A stretch of 37,943 nt of DNA from a virus: IMG/VR virus record IMGVR_UViG_3300025383_000050, positions 1-37,943 of that record; one strand, 5' to 3'. Position 1 is the stretch's first letter, and every line of letters starts with the position of its first letter. Both the position numbers and the translations under genes were made by a program. Of the stretch, positions 7,984-18,900 are shown one piece after another. Under the pieces are notes generated by a model. It made no database searches. It was not told where the DNA came from and saw only the letters and a list, made by a program, of their open reading frames with translations.

Positions 7984-10900
7984 ATGAAAATACTTACTCT
8001 TAACCCTATTTCCACCAGCGCAATAACAGAAAACCTACAGGTTGTTGGTGCGGCTGACGGGGCATCTGCCCAGAACGACCTAACAAAGACTTCGGTTGGA
8101 ACTATCAACAACCCGTATGGTCACGTTGATTCTGTCCACGTTGAGAACTTGGCGCAGTTTTTCACCTCATACACGCAGTTGTCCTTGCCGACGCTGGGTG
8201 TTACGCCTCAAAAATACGGCACTTCACGGTTTTTCAGCCCGTATTACGGTCAGTATTACGCCTTTATCAACGACACGACAAACGTCTCTGGCGCAGACGA
8301 AGTGGTGATTTTGGAAGGCTCAAACGGCTACTCACCCGACTTACTGCTTAGTAGTTACACCACAATGAACGAAACGTTGCCCGTTGTTGGTGCTGGCGTA
8401 ATCCCATTGTCGTCACCATCGCCGTCGGACGTATTTCCCCCTAGTGCCGACCCGTTGCCAGCAACCATCGGTAGTGAAAACTACCCGACCGTTGTTGTGA
8501 ACGCCCCGTGGGAGGACGCACCGCTTTCTACCGCCCAACGCATTATCTCTGACTACTACGTTGCCTCAAACGTAAGTTCTATCCGCCCAAAAGACAACTT
8601 CGGTGGTGGAACCACGACGACCGCCAGTGGCTCAAACATTGTTTCCGTTTTTTCCAATACCGGAATTGTGGTGGGTATGCCCATCTCTGGCGCATACGTT
8701 CCGTCGGGAACCACAGTCACCGCCACAACAAACGTCGCCACCCTAACTGGTGTTACCGCCACGCCGTCTGCTGGAACCTTGACCTACGGCGTTTCTGGCT
8801 ATTCGGCAAGCGCATCTTTCTCAAATGGTGACGCAATTAGCGTGACGAGCGCAACACCATCGTTCTACAACATCCCAACCAGCCTCAACTACACGGCTAC
8901 GGGTGTCACGTCAACCAGTTTCACCACCACCGACCCCAACTTCCAGCCCATTTCGGGCATTACGGCAAACGGCAACCAGATTATTTTTACTACAGCGAGC
9001 GCACACGGCTACTCGGTAGGGCAGAGCATCCTGACGGACGGAACAGGTGTTTCAGCGTTCAACTTCCCCAGCACCCCACAGTTGATTACGGCGGTCAGCA
9101 CCTACACGTTCACTATCTCATCAACGGCTACAGGCTCATACACTTCTGGTGGAAACGCAACTCTTTACGGCACTTGGGTAGCGAGCAACGCCATCGCCAC
9201 AGACAGCAACCAAATTGTTATGTCTAATAACGCCACCGGCAGTAGTGGTGTTTCTTTCCCCAACAACGTTGTGACGTTTGCCAATGGCGACGCAGGCTCA
9301 CTGTCCGTTGGACAGGTGATTGTAAATCGCTACAGCCTGCAAGTTGGCGTTATCTCTAGCGTTGATTCGTCTGGCAACTTTGTGACGCTTACGGGTGCGG
9401 CTGCGATTTCACTAAACAACGAAAACGCACACATCTGCACGTTGATGTCCAATATCGACACGACGAACTCTGGTGCGAACCAGAACACCATGTATGACTC
9501 CTACAGCAATTCCATTACCGTTCTTAGCAATACGGCACAGGTCTATGGGGCTAGTGCTGGGCAGACGACAACGGGCTGGACTGCTGGTGTTAGTGGAACC
9601 ACAGCGATATACCAGACAGCGTCAGGAACGTTCAATAACTACGTTGCTGGGCAACAAGTCACCATTACGGGCTTTGCGAATACGTCATTCAACGGAACGT
9701 TCTATGTCAGCATTGGCACAAATTATACTTTTACTGTTGCCAACTCAACCGCCACCGGAACAACAACTGGAACCGGCACGGTTCAGGCGACCGGAACGAC
9801 CTATTACGGATACAACCAGTTCTACTCTGGGCAGAACGTATCGGTCACTGGTTTCAGCGGAACGGCAACCGCCTTCAACGCTTCTGGCACGGTTATCGCC
9901 CAGAACTCTAACCTTTTCCAAATCGCTTCTAGCCTTACCGCCACTGCGACGGCTAATGCGACGGCTACCGTTTCCACCTCAAACTGGATGGTTCCAACCC
10001 TCACAACGGCGACGCTAACAAGTGCTTCATCGACGGGTTCCAGCACATCTACCGGCTCTGTGACCTACACGGTTTCTGGAACAAATCCATTTAGCGTTGG
10101 TGAAATCGTAAGTATTACGGGCTTCTCTAGCACCGCATACAACCTCACCCTTGCCACTGTTGCTAGTGCCACAACCTCTACGTTCTCAATTTCCACCAAC
10201 AGCATCGCCAGCGCAGGAAACGCAACGGGAACCGGAACAGCGACACTCAACCCAGCGATTTACGACGCTCAGGGGGTTTTTATTGGCTACTCAAAGTCAA
10301 ATCAGGCTGGTGGAACCTACGGAACAATTATCAACAATCCGTCCGTCACGTTCAGCATCCAAAGTAATCCAAACAACGTATCCGCCAGCAATAACAACAA
10401 CACTGGCTCTGGCACAGGGTGGAATAACTACAACCAGACCCTCAACGAAATCGTGGCTGGTCAGTATGTATTCCCAGTTCAGACCTACAACCCTTTCTAC
10501 ACCACCACTAGCCCAGCATTCAACGCGCTGAACTACGACAACAACATCGCTGGCATTTTGCCCGGTATGTGGTTTGCAGGGCTTTACAACAACTCAACGC
10601 AGATTATTCCACCCTGCCTTATCAACTACGTCGACTACACAAATCAGACAATTACGCTGTCGGCATCAGCGGTGGCGAACCTCAGCAACAACACCGCCCA
10701 GCAACCAGCCCTTTTCTGCGTGGCGACCACAAACACTGCTTCCAGCACCCTCTACAACCGTGTTGTGACGGGTTCTAATGCCTACTACGTCACGGCGACG
10801 GCGAACATTACGTCTAGTGGAAACAGTGCCACAGCATCAACGGCATCGGCGCACGGGCTTTCAGTTGGCTCACCAATCACCATTACAGGGGCAAGCGTTA

Positions 10901-13900
10901 CCGCCCAAAATGGAACATTTGCGGTTTATTCAGTGCCTTCGCCAACCTCGTTCGTTTATCTACCACAGGTATCCTCAACTGGCACGTCGGCTGGTGCTAC
11001 ATACACCTCTTGCGGTCTTGATGAAGCGTCTAACGCTTTTAGTCTAGTTAGCGCAACCTCAAATGGCACGAGCGTCACTTTCACCACCGCTGGCGGAACG
11101 TTCAATATCGGTCAATACGTCACCATTACGGGTTGTTTGCCAATCGACTACAACGTGGCGAACGTTCCCGTGACGGCAACTGGAACAAACACCTTTACCG
11201 TCACAATGCCAAACGTCGTGAGTGATGCCTTCAACACCAACTCACTAGCCCCGCAGGCGTATTCAACAATGTCCGTTATGCCCTACAGCAACGACTTTGC
11301 TGATAGCACTACCTTTACACGGGGTCTTGTTTCGGGAAGTAACATCCCAGCCAACACAGTTATTTCACTAAACACGGTGGCAACTGCGAATGGAACGCAG
11401 TATGTAAGTCTCGGTGCTGGAACCGGCTCATACAACATCAACGTTGGCGACTTTGTTTATGGAACGGGTATCCCATTAGGCACACAAATTGCCTATCTGG
11501 GATACACAACGCCTTCTGCTTTCAACACCGCCACTGTTAGTGCCTCTGCTGGAACGGTGACGCTTGTTGGAACGGCAGGCTGGCACAACTCGTCCGCCGG
11601 TCAAACCGTTAGCGTCACGAGTGCGACCTCAAACGCAACAGCAAACCCCAACGCATACAACCTTTCGGACGCATATGTTCAATCAGTAACTACGACAAAC
11701 GTTGTTCTTGTTGACCCCACCGTAGTGAAAATCACGTCTGGCTCAACAACGGGAACGACCGGCAACTACTCGTTTGTTTATGTAACACCTGCCCACAACT
11801 ACCAGAGTGGCGATATTGTTACCGTAAGCAACTTTTCCAGCACGGCGTACAACAAGTCAAACGCCACCATTACAGGCGTTACGCCGACCTCTTTTACGGT
11901 CGGCCCATTCTCGGCTAGTGCCGCTTCTGCCACAGCAACGGCATACGCAACTCAGGTTGTCGGAACCGTTACTGCTGGAAACGGCGGTTATGTAGGAACC
12001 GACCAAATCGTTCAGTTGACCAACAACGCAGCATCTGGCACGATTTCCAATTTCACCATCTACAACGAGTCGTCATACAATACGAACTACAACAATGCGG
12101 CGACTAATTATAACGACAACGGGTATGCCTTATTGAGCCAAGCGGCTACAGGCATTTCACCTAACACGCCCGTTGCTTTTGAGGTCGTCACGCCAGCGGT
12201 AATTGGTAACACGTCTTACAACACGATAATCGTCGGTGGTGGCGGATATTCGTTGAACGAAAACAGCAACGGCAATATTTTGTTCAACAGTAGCCCTGCG
12301 GTTTGGAAGAACAAGGCGTATCTTTCTACTACAAATAACAACAAGTTTTTGTCCAACATCATCAACGTTCCCTCTTTCTACACACCGCTACAACTCATCA
12401 ACACACAATCAACGCCCGTAACGACGATTACGCAAGGTTCCACCTCGTCCGTCATAAATGTGAGCAACGCCTCTGCCTTGACGGTTGGCAACACCTACAT
12501 GATTCAGGGCTTTGTAATTACGGTTATTAGCATCAATGCCCTAAGCAACACGGCGACCGTTTCGCCACCTTTCACCTCTGGTTCGCCACTGGTTCTTAGT
12601 TCCACGCCGTATGCCAATGGTGACGCTGTAAATAACAACATTTACAACTACGAGTCGGCCTTCAGTCAAGGCAGTTTTATCAACTCAACCGACTACGCCT
12701 CTACGGGCGCAGGTGCGATTTCTGTATCCTCGCCCATTACTCGTTATCACCAACAGGGTATGTATCTCGGTTCATACGCTATTGGAAATCGTTACTTCGG
12801 CTCGCAGACCAACCAAGACTTTGAGCAGATTTACATCACCCCACCCGTTCTCGGTAGCCACGTCGGCACGACACTCAACCAGCCGATTTCAGCAAACTTG
12901 GATACGCAGTTCATCGTAAATCCGGCAACCACGACGTTCAACACCTACACGGACACTTTCGGACACACGGTTCAAAACAAAAACTTTATTGACTTGACGC
13001 TCGGTGCGGTCGGCGGTCAGGCTGTTCGCACAAACTATGTCGTCATTGTCGGCTCTGGGGCGACACAAGAGGCTGTGCTGATTAGCGGTCAGTATCAGAC
13101 CACCGACAACTCTGACGTGACACGAAGCGGTTCTGGGCCGGTTTCGTGGCAACTGGCGGATGGTCAGTCGTTCCAATACAACCACTTGGCCGGTGAGCCG
13201 GTCGTAACCCCGAACGTGAACCTTAGTCAAATGGTTATAACGGGCAACGTGGTCTATTCCATTACCGCAATCGCCCCTTCCACCCCGTCGGCTGGATACG
13301 TCCAATACACAACCAATTCGCCACACGGTTTGTCTGCTGGAAACCCCGTGTTTATTACGGGTTGCACCCCAACCTCATACAACACCCCCAGCGGTGGCGC
13401 AACGGTCGTCAGCACTACGCCCTACACCTTCGTTATCGCCAACTCGGCAACAAGTAGCGCAACGGTTCTCGGCACTCTGGCTAGTGAAAACGTCTACATC
13501 AACTCTGGTTTGCAGAGTTTGGAAGTCGGGCAACCCATCTACTCGCTTTACGGCAATATTCCAGCAGGCACGACAATTACGTCAATAGCCCCTGCCGGTA
13601 CTGGTTCAACGCAGGGGCAAATCACCATTAGCAACCTGCCGATTGCCACAAACACGGCGCAGGCATCCATTACGGGCGTTGCACCAGACCCAACAGGAAC
13701 GCTGGCTGTCTATACGGCGAACAACAATTTCTCTGCCGGTCAGCAAGTTTCTATTGCTATGACGGGAACCGCTACTGCTGCTAGTCAGGCACTTGCATTT
13801 GTTCTGTCCGCTACGCCATCAAGTTTCACTACAAGTGGCATCACGCCCAACCCGTTCTCGCCAAGCCAGATTTCCAAAATCGTCACCAACGCCAACAACT

Positions 13901-15966
13901 TGGTTATTACGTCGGCTAGTTATTACGCTGCCTCGCAGACAATTATTTACACCTACAAACTGCCATTTACTCCGGGTGTTGCGCTAGTTAGTGGCGACAC
14001 CGTGACGGTAGGCGGATACACGGGAACGACGAATAGCAAGTTCAACGTCACGAACGCTGTGTTGTTTTCACCTACGGTCGGCTCAGCAACGGGAACCTTC
14101 ACGGTTCGTGTGAACTACATTTCGTCGTCTAACTTCACCATTACTCAATCGGCAACGGCAAATGCCAAGAAATCAACCAGCGTTGCCTATTACGTTCCGT
14201 CACCTACAACCACGCTTACGGCAGGTGAGACAGTCCAAGTGTCGGGTATCACGGTGGCTGGATACAACACGACGTTCAATATCACCAGCACGGCTACGGG
14301 CGGCTACATTACTTACAACAGCACCCAAACCTCGCTGGGCAACGTGAACTCAACGCCCACTGGGCAACTCTCAATCTCCAGCCTCTCTACGGCTAGTGGA
14401 AACGCTACGTCGGTCAATGAACCTCTGGGAACGGGATTTGCAAACACCCACTCGGCATACACCCCAGTGTTGGGCGGCGCCGACTTTGGAACTGTAAGTT
14501 CGCTCGGCTACAACGCTTCACCATCGGTTATTGGAAGCAACCCGTCAAAGACGGAAAACGCTGTGGTGGAAATGCACTCGACCTTCAACCAGCCGTGGCT
14601 TACGGCAGGAACAACGGGCAACGCCAATATTTCCACCACTTTGGCACAAACCGCAAGTGCTGGCTCAACCTCTCTTATCCTTGCCAGCAACGAGAACTTT
14701 CCTGTCGCCTACCCCACGCTCACACAAACAGGCGTGAACTTTCTACCACCGAAACTTGGTCGCTTGGCTGGCTCGGTAGTTGCCAACTCAACAACTATTC
14801 CGTTTGTTATCAACGGCGAACTGCCCGGTGCGTTCCCGTATTCGGTCACGCTGGGTAGTGAAACCCTTGTTGTCGGCTCGCTGGGGCAAAACTCTATGAC
14901 CCTCTCAACGGGTGCGTCGGGAACCTACAACTGCTTGCTCGGTTACTCATTCAGCGGAAGCACCACCGCAAGTAGCGCATCCATTACGAACATCACCTCA
15001 ACCGCCTTCAACTATTTGTCGGTAGGTCAGAGCGTCCAGTGCGCAGGTTTCCCATCAGGAACAACGATTTCCACCATTACGGCATCGGCAAACACGATTA
15101 CGTTGTCCGCAACGGGTCAATACACGGGAACCTATCCGCTGACGTTGGCTACCGTCAATAGCCACACTGACCTCACGCCAGTTCACCTCACGGCTATGCC
15201 GTCAAACGTCCAATACACCGCCCTTGACGTGCCGTATTTCTACCTGTTGCAGAACCTGTCTATTGGCGCAACCTACACGTCACTAACGACAACTCCTGTG
15301 CCGTGCGCTATTCCAGCAGGAACGACGCTCTACATCCAGTCCGGCAACTACTCGCAAGCATTGACGGTCGCCACAGCGATTTCAGCAGGCGCAACAACGA
15401 TTTCGGTCAATTCATTTGTTGCCAATTACGGCTATCTCGCTACGGTTGGCTCGGCTGGCGTAATCACCTCGTCTGGTTCTACGATTAGCGTTGGCTTGGG
15501 AACGTCACTCTCATACGGTCAGACCGTTGTTATGGCGCAAAGCGGAAACTATCAGCAACTTATTGTCGCCAAGCCCGTGTCGGTCAACAACCTGAACGTG
15601 ACGTTCCAGCCGTTCTACGTCACCTACAACTTTACGAGTTCGGCAAACGTGTTCGCCCCGTATGCGATTTCACTAGACACGGGCAACACTTTGGAAACCG
15701 TGTATCCGGTAACGATTCCTGCTTCGCAAAGTGCCGACGGCTACTCAGACCCGTATCTTGTGAACTTGCTTTCACCACTCACTTACGACCACTCGGCTGG
15801 CACGGTTTTCCAATACTATTCGTGGCCTAGCAATCCGGCGTTAGGTGATGTCACCTACCGACCCGATTTGGGCAATTTCTATATGTATGATGGTTCTATC
15901 TGGCGAACCTCCCGTGTCTTGGGGGTACAGGGGGTTTACGGATTGTTAGGTGCCGCCAATGGCTAG
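7984..15966 (+). CDS. Giant repeat-rich tail protein, 2660 aa
   Basis: Nearly 8 kb in a single frame, RBS GGGGTGAG before ATG 7984. Residues ~1-200 form a non-repeated N-terminal part. The body then carries two interleaved repeat types. Type A is about 60-70 residues, pattern 'hGysvGq.VtitGf..taYN.t..V..v..tsFti', roughly ten or more copies. Type B has the pattern 'vG.pisG..ipaGTtIts ... itlS'. A third type 'agsTtl ... G' is near the C-terminus, which ends with YMYDGSIWRTSRVLG. Amino-acid use is dominated by Thr, Ser, Ala, Asn, Gly and Val, as in extended beta-rich fibres. Its place directly after the tape measure is where distal tail proteins lie, so it is probably a tail-tip fibre or receptor-binding structure. 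It overlaps the next gene by 8 nt. Confidence 0.85.
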   Translation: MKILTLNPISTSAITENLQVVGAADGASAQNDLTKTSVGTINNPYGHVDSVHVENLAQFFTSYTQLSLPTLGVTPQKYGTSRFFSPYYGQYYAFINDTTNVSGADEVVILEGSNGYSPDLLLSSYTTMNETLPVVGAGVIPLSSPSPSDVFPPSADPLPATIGSENYPTVVVNAPWEDAPLSTAQRIISDYYVASNVSSIRPKDNFGGGTTTTASGSNIVSVFSNTGIVVGMPISGAYVPSGTTVTATTNVATLTGVTATPSAGTLTYGVSGYSASASFSNGDAISVTSATPSFYNIPTSLNYTATGVTSTSFTTTDPNFQPISGITANGNQIIFTTASAHGYSVGQSILTDGTGVSAFNFPSTPQLITAVSTYTFTISSTATGSYTSGGNATLYGTWVASNAIATDSNQIVMSNNATGSSGVSFPNNVVTFANGDAGSLSVGQVIVNRYSLQVGVISSVDSSGNFVTLTGAAAISLNNENAHICTLMSNIDTTNSGANQNTMYDSYSNSITVLSNTAQVYGASAGQTTTGWTAGVSGTTAIYQTASGTFNNYVAGQQVTITGFANTSFNGTFYVSIGTNYTFTVANSTATGTTTGTGTVQATGTTYYGYNQFYSGQNVSVTGFSGTATAFNASGTVIAQNSNLFQIASSLTATATANATATVSTSNWMVPTLTTATLTSASSTGSSTSTGSVTYTVSGTNPFSVGEIVSITGFSSTAYNLTLATVASATTSTFSISTNSIASAGNATGTGTATLNPAIYDAQGVFIGYSKSNQAGGTYGTIINNPSVTFSIQSNPNNVSASNNNNTGSGTGWNNYNQTLNEIVAGQYVFPVQTYNPFYTTTSPAFNALNYDNNIAGILPGMWFAGLYNNSTQIIPPCLINYVDYTNQTITLSASAVANLSNNTAQQPALFCVATTNTASSTLYNRVVTGSNAYYVTATANITSSGNSATASTASAHGLSVGSPITITGASVTAQNGTFAVYSVPSPTSFVYLPQVSSTGTSAGATYTSCGLDEASNAFSLVSATSNGTSVTFTTAGGTFNIGQYVTITGCLPIDYNVANVPVTATGTNTFTVTMPNVVSDAFNTNSLAPQAYSTMSVMPYSNDFADSTTFTRGLVSGSNIPANTVISLNTVATANGTQYVSLGAGTGSYNINVGDFVYGTGIPLGTQIAYLGYTTPSAFNTATVSASAGTVTLVGTAGWHNSSAGQTVSVTSATSNATANPNAYNLSDAYVQSVTTTNVVLVDPTVVKITSGSTTGTTGNYSFVYVTPAHNYQSGDIVTVSNFSSTAYNKSNATITGVTPTSFTVGPFSASAASATATAYATQVVGTVTAGNGGYVGTDQIVQLTNNAASGTISNFTIYNESSYNTNYNNAATNYNDNGYALLSQAATGISPNTPVAFEVVTPAVIGNTSYNTIIVGGGGYSLNENSNGNILFNSSPAVWKNKAYLSTTNNNKFLSNIINVPSFYTPLQLINTQSTPVTTITQGSTSSVINVSNASALTVGNTYMIQGFVITVISINALSNTATVSPPFTSGSPLVLSSTPYANGDAVNNNIYNYESAFSQGSFINSTDYASTGAGAISVSSPITRYHQQGMYLGSYAIGNRYFGSQTNQDFEQIYITPPVLGSHVGTTLNQPISANLDTQFIVNPATTTFNTYTDTFGHTVQNKNFIDLTLGAVGGQAVRTNYVVIVGSGATQEAVLISGQYQTTDNSDVTRSGSGPVSWQLADGQSFQYNHLAGEPVVTPNVNLSQMVITGNVVYSITAIAPSTPSAGYVQYTTNSPHGLSAGNPVFITGCTPTSYNTPSGGATVVSTTPYTFVIANSATSSATVLGTLASENVYINSGLQSLEVGQPIYSLYGNIPAGTTITSIAPAGTGSTQGQITISNLPIATNTAQASITGVAPDPTGTLAVYTANNNFSAGQQVSIAMTGTATAASQALAFVLSATPSSFTTSGITPNPFSPSQISKIVTNANNLVITSASYYAASQTIIYTYKLPFTPGVALVSGDTVTVGGYTGTTNSKFNVTNAVLFSPTVGSATGTFTVRVNYISSSNFTITQSATANAKKSTSVAYYVPSPTTTLTAGETVQVSGITVAGYNTTFNITSTATGGYITYNSTQTSLGNVNSTPTGQLSISSLSTASGNATSVNEPLGTGFANTHSAYTPVLGGADFGTVSSLGYNASPSVIGSNPSKTENAVVEMHSTFNQPWLTAGTTGNANISTTLAQTASAGSTSLILASNENFPVAYPTLTQTGVNFLPPKLGRLAGSVVANSTTIPFVINGELPGAFPYSVTLGSETLVVGSLGQNSMTLSTGASGTYNCLLGYSFSGSTTASSASITNITSTAFNYLSVGQSVQCAGFPSGTTISTITASANTITLSATGQYTGTYPLTLATVNSHTDLTPVHLTAMPSNVQYTALDVPYFYLLQNLSIGATYTSLTTTPVPCAIPAGTTLYIQSGNYSQALTVATAISAGATTISVNSFVANYGYLATVGSAGVITSSGSTISVGLGTSLSYGQTVVMAQSGNYQQLIVAKPVSVNNLNVTFQPFYVTYNFTSSANVFAPYAISLDTGNTLETVYPVTIPASQSADGYSDPYLVNLLSPLTYDHSAGTVFQYYSWPSNPALGDVTYRPDLGNFYMYDGSIWRTSRVLGVQGVYGLLGAANG

Positions 15967-18900
15967 TTCACACAAGTTCTCAATGTATCTGCTTGACCCA
16001 CTTACGGGTAACAGCACGACCGACGACAGTTTCGTAAGCACGAAATCAACTGCCTATGCCGTTCAGCACGGCGGTTTCCGCTCCAAAGACCCCAATGGCG
16101 ACGAATGGACGGCAGTGGTGTTATCACGGGTGCGTATGCGCCACACGGCGGCTATCCCCCACTCGCAAAAGGTTGGTTTCCGCACTTCCGGCATCCACCT
16201 TCACCACAAGTCTGCCCCTGTCGTGAGCCACATTACGGTTGCCCCCGGAACTCAACTGGTGTTCAAAGAGGGTGCTTCTAACGAAATCCACTGGGTCTAT
16301 GACGACTTTGATGGTGATGAGCAAACGCACTGGCACGTCAAGATATTTGACCAATACACCTACAACTCGCTGGCGTTCTCGGTAAATAACTCAACGCCTA
16401 TGTTTGAGCAGACGGGCAAGGATAAGTCCACCTCTGTGAGCATTGACAGCGCACTTCCGGTGGTTACTGGCACGGGAACTGGCAATACGGGGTTTGTGGA
16501 TGGTGGTGTTTATTACGCCGCCGTTCGGGTGGCAAAAGACCACAACAAAGACCCGTTTTGGAGCGATTGGGCTGTTCAGCAAATCACTGTTTATGTCGAC
16601 CAGCCAAAGCCGCCGCTTCTATCAGTATACACCAATACGTCTAACGCAAGCAATACCCTTGTCATACAATCGTCAGACAACTTGCTGGGCGACAACAATG
16701 GTGGAATGAGCAAGAATCAGGGCGACTGGCAACGCACCACCATTGACGCTTCCTCTGGTCAATCAACAGTTAGTTTCAGCCACACGGCTATTTCCAATAC
16801 GTTGGCACTCACCGACGGACAGGTAATCACCTCTATCCCCGTCGGAACAACTGGCTATATCTCTACGATTGGTGGAATCGCTGCTTCGGGCGTGACGACG
16901 TTCAAGGTTTCTGGCAAGAAAAACGTCAATACGTCAGCACTCGGCTTCCCAACGACCGGCACGTTTTGGATAACCATTGGTAGTGAAAAGTTGCTTGTTC
17001 GCAACCACATGGACGGAACTTCCAAAACCCCCGACACGTTTGATGTAGTTGCTCGTGGATACCTTTCCACCACAGCAACCTCGCACCCACAATGGGCGAC
17101 CGTCACTTACGGTCTGCAACAGGACATTTACACGGGTTCCAATGGTGAAATCGTCCACACCTTTGACGTAAAAAAGTATGGCAAGCCAATTGTTCACCAC
17201 GGCATTACTCGTTGGTACTCAGACGCAACAACGTCTAACAACAGTCCGACTGTTTCCACCATTAGCAAAACAATTCCTATTTATCAGGCGACTGACCCTA
17301 ACGACAAGAAATCTCGCAACCACTTCTGGGTCACCGACCCCGGTGGAACGCTGCAACCCGGTCAGAAAATCCAAATCGTCTATAACACTTGGAACAAGAC
17401 GGTTGTTTCAAATGGCACATACAACCCCACCAATCCAAAGAAAAACGGATTGCGCACTTCCACCACAACGACCGAAAACCTGCATCTCGCCCCACTCCTG
17501 ACGTTTGGAAATGCCCCTGCTGAAACCGTCACTATCAAGTCGGTTGAGACAGACAAAATCGTTACCACGCCATCAAAGGTGGTCGGCACTGTCGCTGGTT
17601 CTGTCTGCGGTGGGCCGGGTCACCCGATTACTCACATTGACATCCACATGGCGACCGACGGAACTGACGCAGGCCCGCAAAACTTCAATGGTGTTGTTCC
17701 AAAGAACACGCCGTTCATTGTTTCATCTGGTGGAAAATCTACGACCGTTTATGTTCAGAAGGACACGTCTTGGTCGGGAACTCGTGTCGGCTTCTGGTTC
17801 TGGGGCTGGGATAAGGTCACGCTTCCTATCCAGCCCGTAGTGAAATGCCCTGCGTTTGCCGTAAATGGTCACACAGACGGTTCTTACTTTGCCTTCCCAG
17901 ACGGCGCAACGGTCACCTCACTGTCGGCATCCAACACGAACGTAAAGAAAATCACCCTAGAGCAGAACTACGGACAAGGCAAGTTCGCCGGTCAAGTCCT
18001 GACGCTCAATGACGTTATTTATCAAACGTCAGCACGAACCGCCAACCCCTCGTCGTCCAACAGCAGCGGTCACTACGTCACCACACCCGGCTCAACGCAA
18101 ACGCCCTCGTGGATTGAGAAGCAAACGGCAGTTTTCCAATTCAAGGTAGACACCCTCGCCTCATCACCACCCGTTTCTTTCCGAAACGCCTCGTATCCTG
18201 CGACGAGTGCGAGTGGCTTTCCGCAGTTCAACACCACGACCGTTACCTTGCCACAGTTCGGTTGCTCTTTTAGCAGTGGCGTTCGTTCCATTACAGCAAA
18301 CTCCAACAGCGACGCTGCGAGTGTGTATGTCGGTATGCCCATTTCTGGCTCTGGTATCCAGCCGGGAACCACCGTGACATCCGTCTACATCACGCCCAGT
18401 AGCAACTCCATTTTGATTTCACTACCAACAACCGCTTCGTCTGCCCCGCTTGGAACAATTGTTTCCGTCACGGCATCAGCACTCTCATACAACAACTACG
18501 AAGTGGTTATGAACGGTGTTCCGCTGGGAACAACAGTCACAAACACTACCGCCTCTGGCAACAATGTTGTTTTGACCTTTTCAGCATCCGGCACGGTTCC
18601 AGTTAGTTCTTACACGTCGTCAGATGTTCCGTCGTATTTCACTACGAACCAGATTACGTTGCTTGCCCCGTCGCTCAATGTAATCCCAGCAGGGTCAATG
18701 AGTATTCCGATTACGCCAATGAAGGTGAATCACAACTACCCAATTCACTGCCCCGTGCGCATCAACTACCCAGCCTTGCTTGGTGATAACGGCATCATCG
18801 TCAAGCCGTCTCCCGCTTCAGGCAACGCCACTGCGGAAGTGTCTTTGGTTCCATCAGCAAACGCCACTTGGACAGCGACCAACAATATCCCCGTCACAGC

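Noticed and set aside
9473-11047. Several overlapping rightward open frames in the giant tail gene
   Set aside because: Arg/Pro/Thr-rich out-of-frame shadows of the tail protein with no start signals.
12889-13326. Leftward open frame of 145 codons inside the giant tail gene
   Set aside because: Long only because the repeat-rich sense strand lacks antisense stops; no start signal.
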